A DNA stretch of 64,000 nt from Mesorhizobium huakuii. GTDB lineage: Bacteria > Pseudomonadota > Alphaproteobacteria > Rhizobiales > Rhizobiaceae. Every line of letters starts with the position of its first letter. The first letter of the stretch is position 1. Positions 56,981-64,000 of the stretch are shown one piece after another. The position numbers and the translations under genes were made by a program. Below the pieces are notes generated by a model. That model saw nothing but the letters and a program-made list of their open reading frames with translations. It made no database searches and was not told the origin of the DNA. The DNA lies in the NCBI RefSeq assembly GCF_014189455.1, contig NZ_CP050296.1, positions 3,158,001-3,222,000 on the forward strand, given 5' to 3'.

Positions 56981-58432
56981 GTGGGGCGTCAGGGGGGCTT
57001 TTCGCGGATCAGCGCGGGCATCATGGCGGCTGCGGCGATCGCCTTCGCCATGCTGTTTCCGGGAGCAGCCTTCGCGGCTGATGAACACGCCCTGCCCGGC
57101 GCCGCGATGTCGCTGTGGTGGGCGCTGCCCTTTGCCGGTCTGCTGCTGTCGATCGCCACCGGCCCGCTGCTGTTCCACCATGTCTGGGAGCATCACTACG
57201 GCAAGATCGCGGCCTTGTGGGCGGCCCTGGTCGTAGTGCCGTTGGCATTGGCCTTCGGCATCCCTTCGGCGACCGAGGCGGTGCTGCATGCGCTGCTCAC
57301 CGAATACATGTCCTTCATCATTCTGCTGTTCGCGCTGTTTACCATTTCGGGCGGCATCCTTGTTGCCGGCAACATCCACGGCACACCGCTGGTCAATGCC
57401 GGGCTGCTGCTGGTCGGTGCGCTGCTGGCATCGGTCATCGGCACGACGGGCGCCTCGATGATCCTGATCCGGCCGCTCATCCGCGCCAACGACGCCAGGC
57501 CGTTCAACGCCCATGTCGTCATCTTTTTCATCTTCCTGGTCTCCAACATCGGCGGCTCGCTGACGCCGCTCGGCGACCCGCCGCTGTTCGTCGGCTTCCT
57601 GCGCGGCGTCGACTTCTTCTGGACGACCGCGAACCTCTGGCGCGAGACGCTGTTCGTCGGCGGCCTGGTGCTGGCGGTGTTCCTGGCCATCGACATCATC
57701 CTGCACCGGCGCGAGGCCGGCGCGCCGAAGATCAAGGACCCGACGCCGGATTCGAAGGTTCGCATCCGCGGCTTGCCCAACATTCCGCTGCTGGCCGGCG
57801 TCATCGGCGCCATCCTGCTGTCAGCCACATGGAGGCCGGAGGTCAGCGTCTCCATTCAAGGCGTGACGCTGGAACTGCAGAACCTGGTGCGCGACGCTGT
57901 CATCCTGGCACTCGCCTTCGTTTCACTGGCGGTTTCGCGTCAGGAATACCGCGCGGCGAACGGCTTCAACTGGGGGCCGATCGCGGAAGTGGCGAAATTG
58001 TTTGCCGGCATCTTCATCTGCATCGTGCCGGTTATCGCCATCTTGAGAGCCGGCCATGAAGGCGCGCTGGCGCCGCTGGTCGCGCTCGTCACCTCGGCGC
58101 AAGGCACGCCCAACGATCTCGCCTATTTCTGGCTGACCGGGGCGCTATCGTCCTTCCTCGACAACGCGCCGACCTATCTGGTGTTCTTCGAGCTGGCCGG
58201 CGGCGATCCACACCACCTGATGACGGAGTTCGCCTCGACACTTGCGGCGATTTCGGCCGGCGCCGTGTTCATGGGCGCCAACACCTATATCGGCAATGCG
58301 CCCAACTTCATGGTCTACGCCATTGCCCGGCAGCGCGGCGTCGAGATGCCCGGCTTCTTCTTCTATATGCTGTGGTCCGGGCTGGTGCTGATCCCGACCT
58401 TTTTGATCGCGGGCTTTCTGTTCTTCGGCTGA
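56981..58432 (+). CDS. Sodium/proton antiporter-like (NhaD/ArsB-type) membrane protein
   Basis: About 483 residues with about 12 membrane helices, preceded by a signal-like N-terminus (IMAAAAIAFAMLFPGAAFAADEH). Ion-transporter (IT) superfamily motifs are FLVSNIGGSLTPLGDPPLFVGFL and TGALSSFLDNAPTYLVFFELAGG, with MGANTYIGNAPNFMVYAIA near the end, as in NhaD-type antiporters. Starts are uncertain: GTG 56981 gives a basic n-region, ATG 57023 is shorter, and TTG 56951 overlaps pncA. It is probably co-transcribed with pncA, and its stop abuts the convergent livF-like stop. Confidence 0.88.
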   Translation: MGRQGGFSRISAGIMAAAAIAFAMLFPGAAFAADEHALPGAAMSLWWALPFAGLLLSIATGPLLFHHVWEHHYGKIAALWAALVVVPLALAFGIPSATEAVLHALLTEYMSFIILLFALFTISGGILVAGNIHGTPLVNAGLLLVGALLASVIGTTGASMILIRPLIRANDARPFNAHVVIFFIFLVSNIGGSLTPLGDPPLFVGFLRGVDFFWTTANLWRETLFVGGLVLAVFLAIDIILHRREAGAPKIKDPTPDSKVRIRGLPNIPLLAGVIGAILLSATWRPEVSVSIQGVTLELQNLVRDAVILALAFVSLAVSRQEYRAANGFNWGPIAEVAKLFAGIFICIVPVIAILRAGHEGALAPLVALVTSAQGTPNDLAYFWLTGALSSFLDNAPTYLVFFELAGGDPHHLMTEFASTLAAISAGAVFMGANTYIGNAPNFMVYAIARQRGVEMPGFFFYMLWSGLVLIPTFLIAGFLFFG

Positions 58433-59155
58433 TCAGCCGACGCCGACATAGCGCCTGACCGCCGACGGGTCGGCGCGCAATTCCTCGACATCGACCGTCT
58501 CGCGGTTGCGGCCATTCTCGATGAAACAAACTCGGTCGGCGACCGACAGCACCGCATCGACGCGTTGCTCGACCAGTATCGTCGAGACGCCCATCTCGCG
58601 CAGCTTCGCCACTGTCTCGCGGATTTTTGCGATCATCGACGGCATCAGCCCTTCGGTCGGCTCGTCGAGCAAAAGCACCTGCGGTTCGAGGCAGAGCGCG
58701 CGCGCCATGGCCAGCATCTGCTGTTCGCCACCGGACAGCGTACCCGAGCGTTGCCTAAGCCGCTGGCGCAGCAACGGAAAAAGGTCGAGCACGGTTTCGC
58801 GCACGGCCTTGCCCTTGCCGCGTGCCATCAGCCCGATTTCGATGTTTTCCGCCACCGTCATCTCGGCAAACAGCCGCCTTCCCTGCGGCACATAGGCGAC
58901 GCCGGCCTTCGGCACTTCATGCGCCGGCAGGCCGGTCAATTCCTGACCGGCGAGCTTGATCGAACCCGCACGTGAAGGAACCAGGCCCATGATCGCCTTC
59001 AGCGTCGTCGTCTTGCCGGCGCCGTTGCGGCCGAACAGGCACAGCACCTCGCCCTTGTTCAGCACGAGGTCGAGGCCGTAGAGCACCTGGACCTCGCCAT
59101 AGAAGCAGTCGAGTCCCGCGATCCGCAATGCTTCCGCCTTGTTCGTCTCAATCAT
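58433..59155 (-). CDS. ABC transporter ATP-binding protein (LivF type)
   Basis: 240 residues with Walker A (GRNGAGKTT), Q-loop, signature LSGGEQQMLAMARAL, Walker B (VLLLDEPTEGL) and the switch histidine position as Q (LVEQRV), as usual for LivF. It powers the importer encoded upstream. ATG 59155 overlaps the LivG-type stop by four bases. It is the last gene of the five-gene importer run. Confidence 0.94.
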   Translation of the reverse strand: MIETNKAEALRIAGLDCFYGEVQVLYGLDLVLNKGEVLCLFGRNGAGKTTTLKAIMGLVPSRAGSIKLAGQELTGLPAHEVPKAGVAYVPQGRRLFAEMTVAENIEIGLMARGKGKAVRETVLDLFPLLRQRLRQRSGTLSGGEQQMLAMARALCLEPQVLLLDEPTEGLMPSMIAKIRETVAKLREMGVSTILVEQRVDAVLSVADRVCFIENGRNRETVDVEELRADPSAVRRYVGVG

Positions 59156-59877
59156 GGGGCGGTCCCCAGATAGGCTTCCTGCACCGCCGTGTTTTCGCGG
59201 ATCGCCTCGGGCGTGCCTTCCGCCAGGATCTTGCCGGCGTTGAAGACGGTGATGCGGTCGGCAAGCTGCATGACGACGGGCATGTTGTGCTCGATCAAAA
59301 GCACGGTGGCGTTTTTCGCGATCTCGCGCACCAGGGTGATGAAATTGTCGATCTCGCTGTCGGCCAAGCCTTGCGTCGGCTCGTCGAGGATCAGCAGGCG
59401 CGGCTTCAGCGCCAGCCCCATCGCCACCTCCAGCAGGCGCTGGTGGCCATAGGACAACTGCCCGGCCGGCATATGGGCGCGGTCGGCCAGGCCCGTGCGT
59501 TCGAGCGCCGTCATAACGCCGGCCTTGACCGCGCCCTTCGAGCGGCCATCGCTCAGCGTCCGTTGCACCGGCAGTGCGACATTGTCGTAGGCGCTGAGAT
59601 TGGCGAAGACACTGGTGATCTGGAACGTGTAGGCGATACCCTGGCGCACCCTGATATAGGCCGGCAGCCCGGTAATGTCGGCGCCGTCAAAGACGATCGC
59701 GCCCGAAGAGGGCCGGATGCGGCCGCTGACGAGGCTGACGAAGGTTGTTTTGCCGGCGCCATTGGGGCCTATGACGGCGCGAATCTCGCCCGGCATCAAG
59801 GTGAAATCGACACCGTCGACGGCGCGCAAACCGCCGAAATTGCGTGACAGGCCTTTCGTCGTCAAAAGCGGCGTCAT
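59152..59877 (-). CDS. ABC transporter ATP-binding protein (LivG type)
   Basis: 241 residues with Walker A (GPNGAGKTT), a diverged signature QLSYGHQRLLEVAMGLAL, Walker B (LLILDEPTQGL) and the switch histidine (LLIEHNM). The LivG-type insertion after the Q-loop is present (AYTFQITSVFANLSAYDN). ATG 59877 makes an ATGA with the LivM-type stop; the long upstream open frame is a shadow. Confidence 0.94.
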   Translation of the reverse strand: MTPLLTTKGLSRNFGGLRAVDGVDFTLMPGEIRAVIGPNGAGKTTFVSLVSGRIRPSSGAIVFDGADITGLPAYIRVRQGIAYTFQITSVFANLSAYDNVALPVQRTLSDGRSKGAVKAGVMTALERTGLADRAHMPAGQLSYGHQRLLEVAMGLALKPRLLILDEPTQGLADSEIDNFITLVREIAKNATVLLIEHNMPVVMQLADRITVFNAGKILAEGTPEAIRENTAVQEAYLGTAP

Positions 59878-60836
59878 GGCAGCCACCCAAGCCAGCGCTG
59901 GCGAATGCTGCCGAGAATGCCTTTGGGAAAGAACAGCACCAGAAGGATCAGCGCCACGCCGACGATCAGCAGATAGGCGGAGGTGTAGCCGCTGGTGACG
60001 TCGATGACATAGTACATGAAGACCGTGCCGATCAGTGGCCCGAGCGTCGTTGCGGCACCGCCGAGCAAAACCCATAGCAGCGGCAGGATCGAATATTGCA
60101 CCGAGGCGAAGCTCGATCCGACATAGCCGAACAGCAATGCATAGGCAGCGCCCGAGGCGGCGCAGATCGTACCCGAGACGACCACGGCTATGAGCTTGTT
60201 GGAGAAGGTGTCGTAGCCCAGCATCTTCGTGCGTTCTTCGTTCTCGCGGATGGCGACCAGCACGCGGCCATAGCGGGAGCGGACGATCGCCAGCGTGACC
60301 AGAAGCACGAGCGAGAACAGCGCCAGCGCGCTCATGTAGCGCACGGTCGGATTGGTGAGGTCCAGCGAGGTCGCCCCGAAATTCAGCACGCGCGCCGGCT
60401 GCGGCACGACCTGGCCTTGATCGCCGCCGGTCCAGGTCGCGAAATAGAGGATCAGCAGATAAAACACCTGGGCGAACATCATGGTGACGATCATGAAGGC
60501 GACACCCGTGGTGCGCAGCGCCAGCAGGCCGATCATCAGCGCCAGCACCGCGCCGCAAGCAATCCCGCCGAGGAAGGCCAGCGGCACGCTCCAGCCGAGT
60601 TGGATGATGGCAAGGCCGGCGCCATAGAGCCCGGCGCCAAAGAACATGGCATGGCCGAGGCTGAGCAGGCCGACATAGCCGAACAGCATGTTGTAGCCCA
60701 TGGCGAACACCGCCAGCACCATGATGCGGGCAAGCAGGCCGTAATAGTACTCGGGCAAAACGAAGCTCAGCACGAAGAGCAGGGCGATGACACCAAGATG
60801 CAGCGCATAGGCCTTTGCCGGCGAAGCTTCGCTCAT
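59874..60836 (-). CDS. Branched-chain-type ABC permease (LivM type)
   Basis: 320 residues with about eight to ten membrane helices and the permease motif LLGGAATTLGPLIGTVFMYYV. LivM and LivH types form the membrane channel of importers for branched-chain amino acids, urea, short amides or aromatic acids. It overlaps the LivH-type gene by four bases. Confidence 0.94.
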   Translation of the reverse strand: MSEASPAKAYALHLGVIALLFVLSFVLPEYYYGLLARIMVLAVFAMGYNMLFGYVGLLSLGHAMFFGAGLYGAGLAIIQLGWSVPLAFLGGIACGAVLALMIGLLALRTTGVAFMIVTMMFAQVFYLLILYFATWTGGDQGQVVPQPARVLNFGATSLDLTNPTVRYMSALALFSLVLLVTLAIVRSRYGRVLVAIRENEERTKMLGYDTFSNKLIAVVVSGTICAASGAAYALLFGYVGSSFASVQYSILPLLWVLLGGAATTLGPLIGTVFMYYVIDVTSGYTSAYLLIVGVALILLVLFFPKGILGSIRQRWLGWLP

Positions 60837-61714
60837 CGCGACGCCGTCCCGAACAGGCCTTGCGGCCGGAACACCAGCACCATGGCGACCAGGAGCGTGG
60901 CGATGATCTTGGCCAAGGTCGGCGAGAAGAACATCGAGATGATGCCGTCGGAGAGGCCGATCAGCACGGCGGCGACAACGGTGCCGCGCAGCGAGCCGAG
61001 GCCGCCGATAATGACGACGATGAACGACAAGAGCAGCGGGTCCTGCCCCATCAGATAGTGCGCCTGGCTGATCGGCACGATCAGCACCGCGGCAACCGCC
61101 GCCAGCATGGCGCCAAGCGCGAAGACGCCGCCATAGACGCGCCCGACCGGGATGCCGAAGGCCTGCGCCGTCTCGCTGTCATACTGCGTGGCGCGCATGA
61201 TCAGGCCGATCCTGGTGCGTGTCAGCACCAGCCAGGTGGCGATCAGGAGAAGTGCGGAAGTCGCAATGATCGACAGCTTGTAGCCGGAATAGCCGAACCA
61301 CGGCAAAAGGATGCGGTAGCTGAACGGCGGCTCGACGGGCCGCGCCTCGGGGCCATAGAAGCTCAGCGCCAGCTGCTGGATGATGTAGAGCATGCCGATG
61401 GTGGCGACGATGGTGGCTTCCGGATTGTAGTTGAGCCGGCGCAGCACCAGCCGCTCGGCCACCAGCGCGATGGCGCCGACGATCAGCGGCGCAATCACCA
61501 GCGCCGCCAGGAAGCCGAGCGCCGGGTGGCCACCGATCGCCGTGGTGATTGCCCAGGCGAGCACGGCGCCCAGCATGAAGAACTCGCCATGGGCGACATT
61601 GACGACGCGCATGACGCCGAACACCAGCGACAGCCCAAGCGCGGTAAGCGCCAGCACCGCTGATGTGACGAGGCCTTCGAGGGCGGCGAGGAGGAGATGC
61701 GGTCCGAAGTGCAT
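60833..61714 (-). CDS. Branched-chain-type ABC permease (LivH type)
   Basis: 293 residues, about eight membrane helices, with GLSLVFGVMRVVNVAHGEFFMLGA near the N-terminus and VVIIGGLGSLRGTVVAAVLIGL near the end, both standard for LivH. It starts 213 bases after the binding-protein gene; a large inverted repeat fills that gap. Confidence 0.94.
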   Translation of the reverse strand: MHFGPHLLLAALEGLVTSAVLALTALGLSLVFGVMRVVNVAHGEFFMLGAVLAWAITTAIGGHPALGFLAALVIAPLIVGAIALVAERLVLRRLNYNPEATIVATIGMLYIIQQLALSFYGPEARPVEPPFSYRILLPWFGYSGYKLSIIATSALLLIATWLVLTRTRIGLIMRATQYDSETAQAFGIPVGRVYGGVFALGAMLAAVAAVLIVPISQAHYLMGQDPLLLSFIVVIIGGLGSLRGTVVAAVLIGLSDGIISMFFSPTLAKIIATLLVAMVLVFRPQGLFGTASR

Positions 61715-61741
61715 GGGCTAGGCACCGAGGGATGCGCGAGG

Positions 61742-61899
61742 CACCCCCCTCTGCCCTGCCGGGCATCTCCCCCGCAAGGGGGGAGATTGGATGTCGTCGC
61801 TGGCTTCGCCAATCATCAACGCTGGCAGATGGGCGCTGCAGCACAAACTGCCGATCTCCCCCTTGCGGGGGAGATGTCCGGCAGGACAGAGGGGGGTGA
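61742..61899. repeat. Large inverted repeat between the binding-protein and permease genes
   Basis: Arms of about 48 bases (61742-61790 and 61850-61899) are close to complementary, and each holds its own small hairpin of CTCCCCC and GGGGGAG. The type (CCCTCTGCCCTGCCGGGCATCTCC) is a frequent Mesorhizobium intergenic repeat. In the transcript it would make a strong hairpin after the binding-protein stop, which could protect that part of the mRNA and reduce read-through into the permeases. Confidence 0.8.
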
Positions 61900-61927
61900 C
61901 TTGGCGCCCACGCTGCTGGAGCTAAGC

Positions 61928-63232
61928 TCACAGCGCCTGCGTCGTGTAATCTCCCTCGGCCTCGTAAAGCCCGTCCTCGATCTTGGTCTTGTGCACCACC
62001 TTCAGCTTGCCGCCTTCGACCTTGGAGATGTTCTGGATGCCGAAGCACTGGTGGATCTTGCCGTTGAAGGTTTTCGCGCCTTGTGGGTGCTCCGGCCCCT
62101 CGGCGAAAGCGGTCAGCGCTTCGGTCGCCTCGACCAGCTTGGCGCGATCTTCCGGGCCCTTGTAGCCGGCATCTTCCATCGCCTTCTTGACGACGTAGAG
62201 CGTTTCCCAGCAGCCGAACATATGCGCGGCGGTGGAGACGTCCTTGGGGTCGCCGACGGCGGCGCCATTGTCGTCGATGCCGACGGCGGCACGATAGGCT
62301 TTTTGCGCTTCGCTGTCATCGGCCTGGGCGTAGCGCGGCGAGCCTTCCCAGAAATGGCTGCCGTCCAGGAATTCCAGGCCGGGGCTGTTGATGTCGGTGG
62401 CTTCCAGCGAATCGATGAAGCCGAACAGCTGCGGCCGGTTGGAGCCGTAGAATTCGCCGAGCTCCTTGACGAAGGTGAGCACGGCCGGACCGACCATGAC
62501 GTGATAGATGACCTCGGTCTCGGGCGGGATCTGCGGAAAATATTTGGTGAAGGACGATTCCGTCGGCGGGATGGCGATCTGCGCAATGACGTCGGCCCCT
62601 TGCGCCTTCAATGCCGGCGGCAGGTAGTCGCGATGGTCGTAGCCAAAGGCGAAATCGGGGAAGATCTGCGTCACCTTCTTGCCGGCATTGGCCGCGATCC
62701 ACGGCGCCATCGACTGGATCTGGCTCTTCACATCGGTGATGCCGGGCTGGAAGACGTAGCGGTTGAGCTTGGTCGAGGCGACGTGGTGGCCTTCGCTGAC
62801 GACGAAATAGGGGATCTTGTTTTCACCGGCGGCAGGCGCCGAGCCGATGACGACATGCGAAAACAGTGTGCCGAAGACGATGTCGGTCTTGTGCTGGGTG
62901 GCGAACTTGCCGACCACTTCCGCGCCGCGGCCGGGATCGGTGCCGTCATCCTCGATGATGACCTCGACCTGACGGCCATTGATGCCGCCGGCGGCGTTGA
63001 TCGCCTTGACGGCGGCGGCGGTGGTCTTCTCATACCAGCGGCCATAGGCGGCGCCGATGCCCGTGCGATGCGACTGGAAGCCGATCTTGATCGGCGCCGA
63101 GCTCTGCGCCTGGGAATAGCGGACGAACCCGGGCGCGACGGCGAGGCCTGCGCCGGCGGCCAGCCCTTTCAGCGCCGTGCGGCGGGTAAGTGCAGTCTTG
63201 GAGAGGTCGAAAAATCCGTTCTTGTCAGCCAT
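61928..63232 (-). CDS. Tat-exported ABC substrate-binding protein (amide/urea/amino-acid type)
   Basis: 434 residues. A twin-arginine signal (LTRRTALKGLAAGAGLAVA, about 15-42) precedes a periplasmic binding protein type 1 fold (IKIGFQSHRTGIGAAYGRWYEKTTAAAVKAINAAGGINGRQVEVIIEDDGTDPGRGAEVV). Ligand is not evident; the closest general class is the branched-chain, urea or short-chain amide group. The Tat route is unusual for this class. It heads the importer operon, which lies next to the nicotinamidase and heterocycle genes. Confidence 0.93.
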   Translation of the reverse strand: MADKNGFFDLSKTALTRRTALKGLAAGAGLAVAPGFVRYSQAQSSAPIKIGFQSHRTGIGAAYGRWYEKTTAAAVKAINAAGGINGRQVEVIIEDDGTDPGRGAEVVGKFATQHKTDIVFGTLFSHVVIGSAPAAGENKIPYFVVSEGHHVASTKLNRYVFQPGITDVKSQIQSMAPWIAANAGKKVTQIFPDFAFGYDHRDYLPPALKAQGADVIAQIAIPPTESSFTKYFPQIPPETEVIYHVMVGPAVLTFVKELGEFYGSNRPQLFGFIDSLEATDINSPGLEFLDGSHFWEGSPRYAQADDSEAQKAYRAAVGIDDNGAAVGDPKDVSTAAHMFGCWETLYVVKKAMEDAGYKGPEDRAKLVEATEALTAFAEGPEHPQGAKTFNGKIHQCFGIQNISKVEGGKLKVVHKTKIEDGLYEAEGDYTTQAL

Positions 63233-63308
63233 GTTCGTTCCCCTGTTTTTTCAGTCGTGACCAACGATAAGGCGGGTTCGGCATCCTCGCTCGGAGGATG
63301 GCGGAAAA

Positions 63309-63322
63309 TTGCATGTGTACAA
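63309..63322. promoter_or_regulatory. Possible operator upstream of the binding-protein gene
   Basis: TTGCATGTGTACAA, a 14-base imperfect palindrome with TTG/CAA ends, about 80 bases before the binding-protein start. The TTGCAT element also occurs in the complement of the palindrome at 56162-56179. A shared regulator is possible but unproven. Confidence 0.35.
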
Positions 63323-63388
63323 ACTAAATCACCAAAGCCCTGATGTGGCAAGCGAGCTTTCCCCAACGACATCGGGGCCGCCCTTTTC

Positions 63389-64000
63389 TCATCCGGCGGT
63401 CGGTGTGGCAAGCAGCCAGAGGCCGAAGACGGTGTAGGCGATCATCAGCAGGGTGAGCGGAAACTGGCTGAGTGCGGCGCGGGCAGGTTGCGGATGCAGG
63501 CGCCAGGCAAAGCCGTGGGCGACGAGGACGGCGAGCACATGGCCGAGGATGATGGCGCCGGCCTGGATGTTCCACAGCCACCAGGCCGACTCCGCGCCGG
63601 CGACGATGCCGGCCTCGACCTGGATGTCGGCGGTGCCGAACAGGTTCCAGCCCAGAGCGAACGGGTCGGACAGGGAGGCCGCCGCATACTGGCCGTCGAC
63701 CAGCAGCGCCGTCAGGTAATGCGCGACATGATAGGCGAGCGCGATCGGCACAATCGACCACACCAGCAGGCCGGCCGCCTGGCCGAATGGCTGAGTGCGG
63801 CCGGCCAGACGCTGGCCGAGCCAGACCGCGAAAAGGAACACAGCCGCCAGCAGCACGAATGTCAGAACGAGCCCGAAAGTGCCGCTGCCGATCACCGTCG
63901 TGCGGCCTGGGAATTCGAGCGGATTGACGCCGAACAGGCCGAGCCAGAAGAAGGTCTTCGACAGGCCGTCGAACGAGACCGAGGACAGGGCCAGCAGCAG
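63389..64000 (-). CDS. Multi-pass membrane protein, C-terminal part (runs off the right edge)
   Basis: The minus-strand frame is open from the edge to TGA at 63389 (203 residues). About five membrane helices are visible (LVLTFVLLAAVFLFAVWLG, GLLVWSIVPIALAYHVAHYL, IQAGAIILGHVLAVLVAHGFA, LMIAYTVFGLWLLA). I do not recognise a family with a known role. A conserved-looking loop reads ALSSVSFDGLSKTFFWLG near the edge. The rest lies outside the window. Confidence 0.75.
   Translation of the reverse strand: MLLALSSVSFDGLSKTFFWLGLFGVNPLEFPGRTTVIGSGTFGLVLTFVLLAAVFLFAVWLGQRLAGRTQPFGQAAGLLVWSIVPIALAYHVAHYLTALLVDGQYAAASLSDPFALGWNLFGTADIQVEAGIVAGAESAWWLWNIQAGAIILGHVLAVLVAHGFAWRLHPQPARAALSQFPLTLLMIAYTVFGLWLLATPTAG

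Noticed and set aside
61697..63343. 548-residue plus-strand frame antisense to the binding protein
   Set aside because: It runs through the inverted repeat and has no domain; the minus-strand gene has a Tat signal and a full fold.

Overview
The window looks like chromosomal DNA of a GC-rich alphaproteobacterium of the order Hyphomicrobiales (Rhizobiales), most probably Mesorhizobium or a close relative. This is an inference from the rpmH-rnpA-yidC, engB, argB, dapD, dapE, truA-fmt-def series, from GC-rich third codon positions, and from rhizobial-style intergenic palindromes. No rRNA, tRNA, CRISPR array, insertion sequence or prophage was seen.

Layout. 1-3.3 kb: the start of a sensor kinase, then rpmH-rnpA-yidC. 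3.4-16 kb: accessory envelope and efflux genes. These include two secreted FAS1 (fasciclin) proteins, two separate HlyD/EmrA plus DHA2/EmrB efflux pairs (one behind a MarR gene that has lost its DNA-binding core, one facing a TetR gene with twin operators), engB, an exported MsrB, and an ECF sigma/anti-sigma pair of SigK/RskA type beside the second FAS1 gene. 16-28.9 kb: amidase (frameshifted), argB, ridA behind three palindromes, a BchE-like B12/radical SAM protein, Lrp and phhA, small regulators, a GMC oxidoreductase with a tiny Tat partner, a GGDEF cyclase, a HAD nucleotidase (frameshifted), an octanucleotide repeat array and a LOG-type protein. 29-38.6 kb: housekeeping genes dapD, dapE, truA, fmt, def and rmuC. 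38.6-48.6 kb: mixed metabolism, with a guanidine-II (mini-ykkC) riboswitch before a Gdx/SugE exporter, an arylamine N-acetyltransferase, two luciferase-like oxidoreductases and a frameshifted inositol-monophosphatase-type gene.

48.9-63.2 kb is the most coherent accessory system. Six minus-strand genes overlap end to start: an FAD subunit, a fused 2Fe-2S/molybdopterin hydroxylase, a 6-hydroxynicotinate-reductase-like iron-sulfur protein, a UPF0280 (ApbE-like) protein, a DUF1185 protein and a MarR regulator. A nicotinamidase (pncA) and an ion antiporter run divergently from it. Next comes a complete Liv-type ABC importer with a Tat-exported binding protein. I read this as a catabolic module for nicotinate or a related N-heterocycle: import or deamidation, molybdenum hydroxylation, ring reduction, then unknown downstream steps.

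At least four genes, possibly five, carry what look like one-base frameshifts in or near short G or C runs (near 7020, 16522, 27284, 48367 and 49470). Each reading frame is intact on both sides. That pattern is as consistent with sequence error as with real gene decay, so these genes should not be called inactive without reads.
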